Below are positions 35,103 to 43,492 of a stretch of DNA of 64,000 bases, in pieces (positions within the stretch are counted from its first letter, which is position 1; every line of letters starts with the position of its first letter). This DNA is from Mariniradius saccharolyticus AK6. GTDB lineage: Bacteria > Bacteroidota > Bacteroidia > Cytophagales > Cyclobacteriaceae. Where the stretch lies: positions 1-64,000 of the forward strand of contig NZ_AMZY02000016.1 of the NCBI RefSeq assembly GCF_000330725.2. Reading direction: 5' to 3'. The notes under the pieces are model-generated. The model was not told the origin of the DNA and made no database searches. It was given only the letters and a program-made list of their open reading frames with translations. The translations under genes and the position numbers were made by a program.

Positions 35103-36638
35103 TTATCGCTTTTTGCCTGAGAAAGAACCTAAAATTCCCCGCGTCAATTCCCTGAAAATAGTTCTGCCGATTTGCCTCACCATTGTGTTTTTGCTGAGTT
35201 CATCAATCAGAGATGTCTCTTTGGCAGTTTTTGCTGACGTGGTTTTCTTTGGAACGGGTGCGGAAGCCTGTTCAGCAGCAGCCTCTGCCCTGCTGATTTT
35301 CTTTTCCAACAACTCAAAAGCGCTGTCTCGATCCAATTCGACATTGTATTTCCTCACCAAAGGAGACTTAGATACCAAAGTTTGGATTTCCTGATCACTC
35401 AAAATATCCATCCTTGATACAGGAGGACGCAGCAGCACATGGGCCAAGGGTGTTGGAATTCCTTTTTCGTTCAATGCCGTAACCAAAGCCTCCCCTATTC
35501 CCATAGAGGTCAATGTCTCGTCTGTTTTATAAAATGCGGAAATCGGATAGTTTTCGGCTGTTTTTGAAATATCCTTTCTGTCCTTAGCGGTAAATGCCCG
35601 TAATGCATGCTGTACCTTCAAGCCCAACTGCCCCAAGACACTGTCCGGAACGTCTGTTGGCGTTTGGGTGCAGAAGAACACTCCAACTCCTTTGGAACGG
35701 ATGAGCTTGACAATTGCTTCGATCTTTTCCAAGAGGTCCTTTGAGGCGTTGGAAAAAACCAAATGTGCTTCGTCAATAAACAGACAAAGTTTGGGTTTCT
35801 CCGCGTCGCCCTGTTCTGGAAATGTCTCATAAATCTCCGACAACAAGCTAAGCATGAAGGTGGAAAACAATTTCGGGCGGTTTTGAATATCGGTCAATCT
35901 AATGATCGATACGACTCCTTTTCCATCCACCGTCCGCACAAAATCCTCTACTTCAAAGGAAGGTTCCCCAAAAAAATCCTCCGCCCCTTGCTGTTCGAGT
36001 TCAATGATCTTTCGCATGATGGTATTTACCGTTGCTGGTGATACTGCACCAAATTCCTTTGTAATTTCCTCTTTGCCCTCATTGGTGACGTATTGCAGGA
36101 CCTTTTTCAGATCCTTCAGATCAAGCAAAGGCAAATGATGGGTGTCGCAATATCTAAACACCAATGCCATCACGCCCCGCTGGGTATCGTTCAATTCCAT
36201 GATTTGGGACATAAGTACGGGCCCAAATTCAGAAACAGTTGCCCGAAGCTTCACGCCATTCTCGTGGCTGATGGTCATCAACTCAACGGGAAGTCCGGTC
36301 GGATCATAGTCGATACCTATTAGGTCACGGCGCTTTTCGACATGGGGATTAACGGAACCTGGCATCGCAATGCCTGAAAGGTCACCCTTCAAATCCATCA
36401 GCACAGAGGGCACACCATTGAGTGAAAGCTGTTCGGCAATCACTTGCAGCGTCTTGGTCTTTCCGGTACCCGTTGCACCGGCAATCAAACCATGTCGGTT
36501 GAGGGTTTTCAGCGGAATTTTGACTTGGGCATGGGAGATCGGCTCGTTGTTGAGGATTCCCGTTCCCAGAATAATGGACGGGCCTTTGAAAGTATAACCC
36601 TGCTCTAAGTGCTGCTTGAATTCGTCTGATTTGCTCAT
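35103..36638 (-). CDS. HerA-like ATPase (DUF853 family)
   Basis: The 511-residue protein has Walker A GATGTGKTKTLQ near residue 54, VLMDLKGDLSG after it, and a Walker B-like LCLFIDEAHLVF near residue 295. These are features of the DUF853 branch of HerA/FtsK-type ATPases. The lysine- and alanine-rich segment near residue 455 looks like a flexible linker. A DNA-processing motor role is known for HerA relatives but not demonstrated for this branch. It is followed by the flavoprotein gene after 3 bases, so the three genes down to the HPt protein likely form an operon. Confidence 0.85.
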   Translation of the reverse strand: MSKSDEFKQHLEQGYTFKGPSIILGTGILNNEPISHAQVKIPLKTLNRHGLIAGATGTGKTKTLQVIAEQLSLNGVPSVLMDLKGDLSGIAMPGSVNPHVEKRRDLIGIDYDPTGLPVELMTISHENGVKLRATVSEFGPVLMSQIMELNDTQRGVMALVFRYCDTHHLPLLDLKDLKKVLQYVTNEGKEEITKEFGAVSPATVNTIMRKIIELEQQGAEDFFGEPSFEVEDFVRTVDGKGVVSIIRLTDIQNRPKLFSTFMLSLLSEIYETFPEQGDAEKPKLCLFIDEAHLVFSNASKDLLEKIEAIVKLIRSKGVGVFFCTQTPTDVPDSVLGQLGLKVQHALRAFTAKDRKDISKTAENYPISAFYKTDETLTSMGIGEALVTALNEKGIPTPLAHVLLRPPVSRMDILSDQEIQTLVSKSPLVRKYNVELDRDSAFELLEKKISRAEAAAEQASAPVPKKTTSAKTAKETSLIDELSKNTMVRQIGRTIFRELTRGILGSFSGKKR

Positions 36639-36674
36639 TGTCGTAGAATAAAAAGGGAATTATGGAAGCAAAAT

Positions 36675-36709
36675 AAAAAAACCTGAACACTTCTAATCGG
36701 TGTTCAGGC
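36675..36709 (-). terminator. Rho-independent terminator after the DUF4332 gene
   Basis: CCTGAACAC and GTGTTCAGG form a 9-bp stem with a 9-base loop, followed on the minus strand by TTTTTTTATTTT. It lies about 25 bases beyond the DUF4332 stop codon and before the HerA-like gene. Confidence 0.85.
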
Positions 36710-36734
36710 TTTATTATTTTCCTGGTTTCAATCA

Positions 36735-37142
36735 TCAATGTGTCACAACTGGCTCCAAAGAATTGGCTTGGTTGATAAAGTCTTCCACTTGGGACAAAGC
36801 GGGAACCGCTCTCGTCAACTTTTTAGCATCATTTGTCTCGGTAAGCGCCTTGTGCAGGTTTTCTGGGTTTCTGGTTCTCAATTCTTTGACCGTGTCGACG
36901 CCTGCTGCTTTCAAGAGCTCCGCAAATTGGCTGGCAATGCCGTTGATCCTGAACAGATCAGCCATATTTACCCAATCCAAAATCAATGTTTCGCTGATTC
37001 CGCTGGCAGCGGCAATTTCCGACCTTCCCTTTTTTGAGGCACCTTTTTCCAAAAGAGCTTCTACGGTCTTTATACCTGCACCAGCAAGTTTTTCTTGGTA
37101 AGCAGGGCCGATGCCCTCGATCATGGTGATTGTTTTTGACAT
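36735..37142 (-). CDS. DUF4332 protein (helix-hairpin-helix type)
   Basis: The 135-residue protein consists of two helix-hairpin-helix-like halves typical of DUF4332: IEGIGPAYQEKLAGAGIKTVEALL near residue 8 and INGIASQFAELLKAAGVDTVKELR near residue 68. These motifs usually bind nucleic acid backbones or mediate protein contacts. No enzymatic residues are visible. It follows the DUF937-like gene by 26 bases and ends before a strong terminator. The partner is unknown. Confidence 0.8.
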   Translation of the reverse strand: MSKTITMIEGIGPAYQEKLAGAGIKTVEALLEKGASKKGRSEIAAASGISETLILDWVNMADLFRINGIASQFAELLKAAGVDTVKELRTRNPENLHKALTETNDAKKLTRAVPALSQVEDFINQANSLEPVVTH

Positions 37143-37168
37143 GATTTTTAAATTTAAGCGTGAAGTGA

Positions 37169-37621
37169 TTATTTAAACAAATTTCCAAGTCCTCCTTTAA
37201 GTAGGTCACCGGCTTTCCCCATTAGGGACCCGCCGAATCCCTCGCCCAACATTTTCATCAGATCGACTTTCCCGATTTCTCCCGATTTGGATCCCGAAAT
37301 CGCCGAGACGATCATTGGCAAGACCAAATTTCCGATTTTGGAAGCCATTTCAGGACTTATGCCTAGTTTGGAAATATAGCTTGAGTTCAGTCCCGCCATC
37401 AGGTTTTTGAACAAATCGGTATTCTGAGCCCCCGGTCCTGCATTCAGCATATTGAGTATCCCGTCGATATTTCCCGACCCAACCTCTTTTCCCAAGGAGG
37501 AAATCAGGCTGTCTTTTGAGACATTTAATGTTTCTTTTGCCTTGTCCTCATCCAAGCCGATTTTGCCCTTGAGATCCGAAAGCAAGCCGTCTTCCGTCTG
37601 ATTAATGATGTCCTGTAACAT
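37169..37621 (-). CDS. DUF937-like small protein
   Basis: The 150-residue protein is rich in Gly, Leu and Ser, with an N-terminal helical part (MLQDIINQTEDGLLSDLKGKIG) and a C-terminal glycine-rich part (LMKMLGEGFGGSLMGKAGDLLKGG). This composition resembles DUF937-type proteins, but the match is by eye. The ATG at 37621 is preferred over a longer frame reaching 37672, because conserved-looking sequence starts there. Probably co-transcribed with the DUF4332 gene. Function unknown. Confidence 0.6.
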   Translation of the reverse strand: MLQDIINQTEDGLLSDLKGKIGLDEDKAKETLNVSKDSLISSLGKEVGSGNIDGILNMLNAGPGAQNTDLFKNLMAGLNSSYISKLGISPEMASKIGNLVLPMIVSAISGSKSGEIGKVDLMKMLGEGFGGSLMGKAGDLLKGGLGNLFK

Positions 37622-37814
37622 AATAATTAATTTTTGGTTTTTACATGAAAAATCCACCAAGCTCGGTTCCATCTAGTGAAATTGCCCGTTTTTTCTCCGA
37701 ACTATCCTCAATTAACAAAAAAATCTTGAAAAACCGGAATTTTTCCTGTGGTTAGGAATAGTGAACAAAATCTTTCAATTTTCGGACAAATCAGTCTCGC
37801 TGGAAAAGCTTAGC

Positions 37815-38564
37815 ATGCATAGAGTTACCCGACCCGTTGTTTATTTCTTATTGTCTATTATCCTGTTTTGTAGCCCTGATTTGGCGTTTTCACAAGTGAG
37901 GCCAAATCTCGGCAACTCCACGCGCTTGATGAACAGCGCACTTGCGGAAATGGAAAAGGGGAATTTTGAAAAAGCCAACAGTTACTTCAGACAAATCATC
38001 GAAAATGGATTGGCGATTCCTCCGGAGATGCCGTACTTTTTCGCGGAAACACTCTTTGAACTTGGCCAATACGATAATTCAGCCGCATTTTTAAATAAAT
38101 ATCTCGAAATCAATGGCTTCCGCGGTGACAATTATGAAAAGGCAAAAAACCTTGAAGCCGTGCTTCAATCTCATTTGGCAGCGATAGCAGAATGTAGACT
38201 TTGCGACCGTCGCGGATATCGGTACGAGTACTGCCCTACCTGCCATGGTGACCGGCAAATTCAGCAAACCTGTAGCCTTTGTCGCCAAATAGGAATGGTC
38301 GGCTGCAATAAATGTATGGGTACGGGAATCGTGAAGGTGCGCAATATTTTCAATATCGTCGAATACCATGACTGCGACAAATGCGAAGGAAAAGGCAAAG
38401 TTACCTGTCCAAAATGCGAGGGAACGCTGACCGAAAAATCTGATTGCAGAACCTGTAAAGGTGAGGGAAGACTGACAACTGAGGAACTGTGCAACCACCA
38501 ATCTTCCAACAATCCCCGGTACTTCAATGGATTTGAAAAATTGCGAAATTCACTTCATCCATAA
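37815..38564 (+). CDS. Exported TPR protein with DnaJ-type CxxCxGxG zinc motifs
   Basis: The 249-residue protein starts with a signal peptide (TRPVVYFLLSIILFCSPDLAFSQ). Residues about 30-125 form TPR-like helices (MNSALAEMEKGNFEKANSYFRQII). The C-terminal 110 residues contain repeated cysteine pairs resembling the DnaJ zinc centre: CPTCHGD, CNKCMGTG, CDKCEGKG, CPKCEGT and CRTCKGEG. Unlike DnaJ there is no J domain, and the zinc modules would lie outside the cytosol. It may be a periplasmic scaffold. A GTG at 37761 preceded by AGGA could give 18 extra residues; the ATG at 37815 gives the more normal signal peptide. Confidence 0.72.
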   Translation: MHRVTRPVVYFLLSIILFCSPDLAFSQVRPNLGNSTRLMNSALAEMEKGNFEKANSYFRQIIENGLAIPPEMPYFFAETLFELGQYDNSAAFLNKYLEINGFRGDNYEKAKNLEAVLQSHLAAIAECRLCDRRGYRYEYCPTCHGDRQIQQTCSLCRQIGMVGCNKCMGTGIVKVRNIFNIVEYHDCDKCEGKGKVTCPKCEGTLTEKSDCRTCKGEGRLTTEELCNHQSSNNPRYFNGFEKLRNSLHP

Positions 38565-38609
38565 GTTTGGTTAATATTATATAAGTATCAAAAAATCAAT
38601 TGATTAAAA

Positions 38610-38636
38610 AAGCCTGAATCTTAACGATTCAGGCTT
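38610..38636. terminator. Bidirectional rho-independent terminator
   Basis: AAGCCTGAATC and GATTCAGGCTT form an 11-bp stem with a 5-base loop, flanked by A-tracts on one side and T-tracts on the other. It separates the converging genes that end at 38564 and 38647 and should act for both. Confidence 0.88.
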
Positions 38637-38646
38637 TTTTTTGCCA

Positions 38647-39249
38647 TCACTTACAATACTTTTCCAATGCGGGTTTAGCATCCGCATAGTCAAGTTTGAT
38701 CGCAGCTCGAATATCCTCGCATCCTGACCTTTTTCGATCCGTCGCTATTTTGAGCATGCCCCTGTAATAGTAGGCTTGACCAAAATCCTTGTCTATCTGA
38801 ATCGCCAAGCTGTATTCCTTCATTGCATCTTCGGTGCTTCCGATTTGGTGGAGTGCGCGGCCTTTCATAAAAAACGCCATGGCCGGAGCCCCCGGTATTT
38901 GGGTTGCAGCATCCGCATATAGGAGTGCTGAGTTATGGTTTTTTTGTTTTTGGTAAATGTTGGAAAGGCTCAAGAGTACTTGGGTATTTTTATTATCCTG
39001 CGCATATGCTGCCAAGAAATCCTTCTCCGCTTTGGAAAAATCCCCCATTTCCTCATAGGCCCTACCACGGTTGTAAAGCGCCTTCACATATTTGGGTTTA
39101 TTTTTCAAGACGTTGTCATATTCTATGACTGCTTCTTGGAATTTTCCCTCACTGTACAATTGATCCCCTTTATTGGAAAGGTTTTCAGAACAAGAAACCA
39201 AACTCATGATGCCAATCAGGGCGGCAAAAACCCAATGTGATACTTTCAT
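38647..39249 (-). CDS. TPR-repeat lipoprotein
   Basis: The 200-residue protein has a lipoprotein signal ending SLVSCSENLS and then four or five tetratricopeptide repeats (GDQLYSEGKFQEAVIEYDNVLKNKP, ALYNRGRAYEEMGDFSKAEKDFLAAY, and others), ending in the GCEDIRAAIKLDYADA form common in Bacteroidota. TPR folds bind protein partners, here in the periplasm or at the outer membrane. It lies 10 bases after dapD but has no obvious link to lysine synthesis. The partner is unknown. Confidence 0.8.
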   Translation of the reverse strand: MKVSHWVFAALIGIMSLVSCSENLSNKGDQLYSEGKFQEAVIEYDNVLKNKPKYVKALYNRGRAYEEMGDFSKAEKDFLAAYAQDNKNTQVLLSLSNIYQKQKNHNSALLYADAATQIPGAPAMAFFMKGRALHQIGSTEDAMKEYSLAIQIDKDFGQAYYYRGMLKIATDRKRSGCEDIRAAIKLDYADAKPALEKYCK

Positions 39250-39259
39250 TCTTTGATAT

Positions 39260-40075
39260 TTATACTGCCACGTTGTTTTCTCTCAGCGCGTCGTTGAGGG
39301 AAGTCTTGAGGTCAGTTGAAGCTTTTCGCTGTCCGATGATGAGGGCACATGGCACCTGAAACTCACCGGCCGGAAATCTTTTTGTCAGTGAACCAGGAAT
39401 GACCACCGAACGTGGCGGAACATATCCTTTGTGCTCTACAGGCTCGTGTCCAGTCACATCAATGATCTTTGAACTCGCCGTCAATGTGACCCCGGCTCCG
39501 ATTACTGCCTCTTTTCCAATCCTTACACCTTCGACGATAATGGCTCTTGACCCGATAAATGCACCATCTTCCACGATCACGGGTGCAGCTTGGACAGGTT
39601 CGAGAACCCCTCCGATACCGACACCTCCGCTGAGATGGACATTCTTTCCAATCTGGGCACAGGAACCGACCGTTGCCCACGTATCAACCATCGTGCCACT
39701 ATCGACATATGCACCGATATTTACGTAGGAAGGCATCATCACCACACCACTTGCAAGGAATGCCCCATAACGCGCAACCGCGTGGGGAACGACCCGAACA
39801 CCTTGCTTGGCGTAATTGGTTTTCAAAGCCATCTTATCGTGGAATTCGAATGGGCCGACTTCGATTGTGTGCATTTTTTGGATTGGGAAATAGAGAATTA
39901 CGGCCTTTTTGACCCAGTCATTTACCTTCCAAGAACCGTCTTCCAAAGGCTCGGCCACACGTAGCATGCCCGTGTCCAATTCATTGATGACAGTCTTGAT
40001 GGCGATTTCGACATCCTTCTCTTTCAGTAAATCCCTGTTTACCCAAGCGTTTTCAATTATCGATTGTAAATCCAT
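39260..40075 (-). CDS. dapD: Tetrahydrodipicolinate N-succinyltransferase
   Basis: The 271-residue cytosolic enzyme transfers succinyl from succinyl-CoA to tetrahydrodipicolinate in the lysine and meso-diaminopimelate pathway. It has the family's N-terminal helical domain and then a left-handed beta-helix of hexapeptide repeats (IGKNVHLSGGVGIGGVLEP, GAFIGSRAIIVEGVRIGKEAVIGAG), ending with the conserved PRSVVIPGSLTKRFPAGEF. Length is normal. It is followed by the TPR lipoprotein gene after 10 bases and divergent from the glycosyltransferase gene with a 26-base spacer. Confidence 0.96.
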   Translation of the reverse strand: MDLQSIIENAWVNRDLLKEKDVEIAIKTVINELDTGMLRVAEPLEDGSWKVNDWVKKAVILYFPIQKMHTIEVGPFEFHDKMALKTNYAKQGVRVVPHAVARYGAFLASGVVMMPSYVNIGAYVDSGTMVDTWATVGSCAQIGKNVHLSGGVGIGGVLEPVQAAPVIVEDGAFIGSRAIIVEGVRIGKEAVIGAGVTLTASSKIIDVTGHEPVEHKGYVPPRSVVIPGSLTKRFPAGEFQVPCALIIGQRKASTDLKTSLNDALRENNVAV

Positions 40076-40101
40076 ATTTTTGGTTGATTCGAAACTTTTA
40101 C

Positions 40102-41217
40102 ATGCGAAAAAACAGCGTTGCGATTGCCTCTGTCCTGAAACCAGTCAAAGACCCCCGGGCCTACTTCAGGTTTGGTTTTTCGCTGCGTGAAACAAATAAA
40201 TACGAGATTAACATCATAGGATTTTCTTCAAAAAGTGAACCGCCCGAGGGAGACATCCATTTTCAAACTTTATTTTCAAAGCGACGAACCCACCCCAAAA
40301 GGCTATTGGTTTCATGGGCATTTCTGGTGAAAATCTGGAAAATCAGGCCTGAAATTCTAATCGTCACCACTTATGAACTCTTGCCCGTCTCCGTCCTGGC
40401 GAAGTGGATACTCAAGTACAAATTGGTGTACGATGTACAGGAAAATTATATTTTGAATATTAGTCAAAACAGAACAGTTGGCGGCTTTGCAACGTGGATT
40501 ACAAAGGAGATTGTTGGAATTTTTGAATCATGTTCGAGGCCATTTGTGGACCATTTCTTTTTGGCAGAACGCTGTTATTTGGAAGAGTTGCCAAAATTTA
40601 GGCCCGCCACGCTATTGGAGAATAGGTTTTTTAATCCTGTCGTATCGATCCAATCCTATCAACTTTCAACAGAACGTCCTCTTCGCTTTATAATTTCTGG
40701 TACGATTACAGAGGTATACGGGACATTGACCGGAATTCAATGGTTTAAGGAATTCAAAAAACGGAGGCCTAATAGTGAACTCCATGTGATCGGACACTTC
40801 CCGAAGCAAAGCTTCCTGGAAAAGCTGAAAGAAGAGATGCCTTTTGATGGATTGACTTTGGAAATTGCATCCAGCCCTATTCCCTATGAGCGGATACTCA
40901 AGGCTTACCATCAAGCAGACATTGTGTTGTTACCCTATTGGCAAATCGAAAGCATCCGGGATAAGGTTCCAAGCAAGCTGTATGAATCACTGGCGCTTGG
41001 AAAAATTTGCCTATTCAGCCCGAATCCAAAGTGGGATGAAATCGTAAAATCGTTTGGTGGAGGTTTTGCTGTTGATTTCCGAGATTTTTCAGGCATTCCG
41101 AATGTAGTTCTTGAATTGGATAACCGCTCATTTTTCACTAAAAATCCTGACGTGAGTCTTACTTGGAAAAGTCAGGAAACCGAATTTTTAGACATAATAG
41201 CATCTTTTGTGAAGTGA
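40102..41217 (+). CDS. GT4-like glycosyltransferase
   Basis: The 371-residue protein has a two-domain GT-B layout. The N-terminal acceptor half includes LVYDVQENYILNI. The C-terminal half includes LRFIISGTITEVYG and a donor-binding segment VPSKLYESLALGKICLFSP, near the usual nucleotide-sugar glutamate. It probably adds a sugar to a surface polysaccharide or lipid, but no polysaccharide cluster surrounds it, so donor and acceptor are unknown. ATG at 40102 is preferred over the TTG at 40084. It is divergent from dapD with only 26 bases between the start codons. Confidence 0.75.
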   Translation: MRKNSVAIASVLKPVKDPRAYFRFGFSLRETNKYEINIIGFSSKSEPPEGDIHFQTLFSKRRTHPKRLLVSWAFLVKIWKIRPEILIVTTYELLPVSVLAKWILKYKLVYDVQENYILNISQNRTVGGFATWITKEIVGIFESCSRPFVDHFFLAERCYLEELPKFRPATLLENRFFNPVVSIQSYQLSTERPLRFIISGTITEVYGTLTGIQWFKEFKKRRPNSELHVIGHFPKQSFLEKLKEEMPFDGLTLEIASSPIPYERILKAYHQADIVLLPYWQIESIRDKVPSKLYESLALGKICLFSPNPKWDEIVKSFGGGFAVDFRDFSGIPNVVLELDNRSFFTKNPDVSLTWKSQETEFLDIIASFVK

Positions 41218-41550
41218 ATCCTTGACTCGTAATAGTTGTGAATTCTTTCTGATCGCGTCACCTGTTCTAAGGCACTGTTTCCCAATGGTGCCTTTGCCAG
41301 TTCCATATCCTCGGTTCAAAAAGATATCCACAAATACCCCGCGTTGGAAACTGGGTTTGCTACCAAGGAAACTGCCATCTCTTCCTGAAATTTCGAGTTT
41401 TCGAATGCTCTTTAAATTCATAAATATTTGGAAAACAATTATATGCATCATTTTTTAGTCACTCCAAAAAATATTTTTATCCAATTCTAAAACGTGCCCC
41501 ACAATCTATTCTGACTTATCCACACTCGATTTAGGTTGAAGAAAATTATT

Positions 41551-41568
41551 TTTTAGTATAGTCTAAAA
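41551..41568 (+). promoter_or_regulatory. Candidate DtxR/MntR-type operator
   Basis: TTTTAGTATAGTCTAAAA is a palindrome with perfect 6-base arms (TTTTAG/CTAAAA). It lies just upstream of the -7 box of the DtxR-family gene, where a bound repressor would block RNA polymerase. The arms resemble the TTTAG...CTAAA cores of known MntR and DtxR sites, suggesting autoregulation by metal. Confidence 0.55.
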
Positions 41569-41571
41569 TGG

Positions 41572-41579
41572 TATTTTTG
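41572..41579 (+). promoter_or_regulatory. -7 promoter element of the DtxR-family gene
   Basis: TATTTTTG matches TAnnTTTG exactly, placing the transcription start about 18 bases before the GTG start codon. The -33 region is T-rich (TTTTTTAG) but lacks a clear TTTG. Confidence 0.55.
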
Positions 41580-41603
41580 CCGTAATTCCAAATTGAACCA
41601 CCT

Positions 41604-42260
41604 GTGCTGACTTTTGCAGAAGAGAATTATCTGAAGGCGATCTATCACCTATCCGATGGCGGAAAAAAAGGTGTCGCGACCAATGATGTGTCGCATGCGA
41701 TGCGCACAAAACCTGCCTCCGTGACCGATATGATGCAGAAGCTAGGTGAAAAAGGCGTCATCGAATACAGGAAATATTACGGCGTCCACCTGACTGAAGA
41801 TGGAAGAAAACTAGCCCTGCAAACCATCAGAAAACAGCGGATTTGGGAAGTCTTTTTGGTAGAAAAATTGAAATTCTCCTGGGATGAGGTGCACGAGGTC
41901 GCCGATGAACTGGAGCATGTACGGTCACAAATCCTTGTGCAGCGACTCGACGAATATTTGGGTTATCCAAAGTTTGACCCCCACGGAGATCCGATACCTG
42001 ACGAGTTTGGCGAAGTGAAATCTCGTCCTCGGTTCCCCCTTTCGGAATTGGAGGTAGGTGCATCGGGGCAGATTGTGGCGGTCAAGGACAGCAGTGCCGC
42101 ATTCCTGAAATACCTGGACAAAGTTGGCGCGTACATTGGCGCGCGCATTAAGGTTTTGGACAAAGTTGAATTTGACGGCTCTGTTGAGATCTTGGTCGAT
42201 GGCAAAAAATCCATCTTTATGTCAAAGGATGTGGCAATGAATATTTTGGTGATGCAATAG
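41604..42260 (+). CDS. DtxR/MntR-family metal-dependent repressor
   Basis: The 218-residue protein has the family's N-terminal winged helix (EENYLKAIYHLSDGG... TKPASVTDMMQKLGEKGVI). A metal-binding dimerisation domain follows with HEVADELEHVRSQ, giving the expected Glu and His ligands, and residues about 150-218 form an SH3-like FeoA domain. Such proteins repress manganese or iron uptake genes when metal is bound. The GTG start fits the family N-terminus (M-L-x-F-x-EENYLKAI) and no in-frame ATG does. A palindrome in its own promoter suggests autoregulation; no transporter gene is adjacent, and a LacI gene converges from downstream. Confidence 0.9.
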   Translation: MLTFAEENYLKAIYHLSDGGKKGVATNDVSHAMRTKPASVTDMMQKLGEKGVIEYRKYYGVHLTEDGRKLALQTIRKQRIWEVFLVEKLKFSWDEVHEVADELEHVRSQILVQRLDEYLGYPKFDPHGDPIPDEFGEVKSRPRFPLSELEVGASGQIVAVKDSSAAFLKYLDKVGAYIGARIKVLDKVEFDGSVEILVDGKKSIFMSKDVAMNILVMQ

Positions 42261-42284
42261 CCAAAATCATTTGCATGGATTAAT

Positions 42285-43301
42285 CTAATCCCCTGATGAC
42301 TCCCGGAGTTCCATTTTTGAGGGAATTTCGATGACTCGGTCTTCCAAGGGCGGCTGCTTTGGTTTGGTGAGCTTCTGCATCAGCAGTTTGGCGCATTCTG
42401 CACCGACTTGAAATGCCGGCTGTGAAATGGTCGAAAGTGGCGGATTGAGTAGGCCCGCAATTTTCATGTTTGAAAAGGAAATCATCTTGAAATCCTTGGG
42501 CATGTTCAAACGCATCTCCTTGGCTGCTTGATAGGTCGAAATTGCCAGTTTCTCAACCGAAGCGAGTATCCCATCCGGACGATCCATCCCATAAAGGAAA
42601 TGCTTGATCAATGCCAAATTGCGTGCCTCATCTTGCGAACATTGTACCACCCAAGATTCCGAGAAGGCCAAACCTGAGTCCTTAACTGCATCTATGTAGC
42701 CGCGAAGTCGCTCCTTTCCAATCGAGATATCTCGGGACAAAAGCAGAAAAAAGATCTTTTTACAACCTTTTTCAATTAAGTGCATCGTGGCATTGTAGCC
42801 GCTTTGGTAGTCGTTTGTGATGAATTTTGTAGTCGGTATTTCCCTGCAAATCCGGTCAAAAAATATAATGGGAACCTTGTTTTGGAAGACATTTTCAAGA
42901 TGGTCAATCTCCCTTGTTTGACTCGAAACGGACATAACAATGGCATCCGCCCGCCCATTCACCAGATAGGAAATGATCTTTTTTTCTGTATCCAAGTTTT
43001 CATGTGTGCTGTACACAAGCAGGTGGTAGCCAAATTCCTGGGTAATGGATTCAATCCCCTCGATTACTTGCGAAAAGTAGTTGTTGATACGCTCGGGAAT
43101 GATGACGGCGATCGTTTTGCTTTTTTGGGCTCGGAGGCTTCTTGCAAACGGATTGGGTTGGTAGTGAAGCGATTTTGCCAACTCCTGTACACGGTCTTTG
43201 GTTGCCTGCGAAATTTCGTAACTGTCATTCAGCGCCCTCGAAACGGTCGATGGGGCCAAATTGAGCATTTTCGCGAGGTGTTTTATATTGATTTCGGACA
43301 T
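42285..43301 (-). CDS. LacI-family regulator, probable hexuronate regulator
   Basis: The 338-residue protein has an N-terminal LacI helix-turn-helix (IKHLAKMLNLAPSTVSRALN) with the hinge helix NPFARSLRA, and a periplasmic-binding-protein-like sugar domain from about residue 60. It is divergently transcribed from uxaC, and the shared 191-base region carries a LacI-type dyad centred on CG. It is therefore likely to control glucuronate breakdown, with a hexuronate or pathway intermediate as effector. The effector is inference from position only. Confidence 0.88.
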   Translation of the reverse strand: MSEINIKHLAKMLNLAPSTVSRALNDSYEISQATKDRVQELAKSLHYQPNPFARSLRAQKSKTIAVIIPERINNYFSQVIEGIESITQEFGYHLLVYSTHENLDTEKKIISYLVNGRADAIVMSVSSQTREIDHLENVFQNKVPIIFFDRICREIPTTKFITNDYQSGYNATMHLIEKGCKKIFFLLLSRDISIGKERLRGYIDAVKDSGLAFSESWVVQCSQDEARNLALIKHFLYGMDRPDGILASVEKLAISTYQAAKEMRLNMPKDFKMISFSNMKIAGLLNPPLSTISQPAFQVGAECAKLLMQKLTKPKQPPLEDRVIEIPSKMELRESSGD

Positions 43302-43391
43302 AGTGGCTTATAGGTACAGATCGCATTCAGTGCCCTAAGATTCAATTTTATTTTCTTGAATGAAACAGGGAATTGAAAAAAACGAAATCTC

Positions 43392-43403
43392 GAAAACGTT
43401 TGC
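43392..43403. promoter_or_regulatory. Candidate LacI-type operator before uxaC
   Basis: GAAAACGTTTGC contains the perfect palindrome AAACGTTT with a central CG, the usual architecture of LacI-family operators. It lies about 90 bases from each of the divergent LacI and uxaC start codons. Confidence 0.55.
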
Positions 43404-43492
43404 ATGCTTTTCCAACTCCGGTAAGTCGACTGCCTCATTATTCGCCTAATTTTAAGTATCTCTTAACCTATTAAACCCTAACGCCGCGATAC

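Larger units (their letters stand above)
41218..41603. other. Intergenic region before the DtxR-type regulator
   Basis: This 386-base gap holds no convincing gene. Only the last 60 bases carry recognisable signals, the palindrome at 41551-41568 and the -7 box at 41572-41579. The first 240 bases show weak open frames on both strands that I could not link to any family. Confidence 0.5.

Noticed and set aside
41188-41451. An 87-residue frame in the spacer before the DtxR gene (minus strand)
   Set aside because: It overlaps the end of the glycosyltransferase gene, has no recognisable family and no ribosome-binding site; a decayed gene fragment cannot be excluded.
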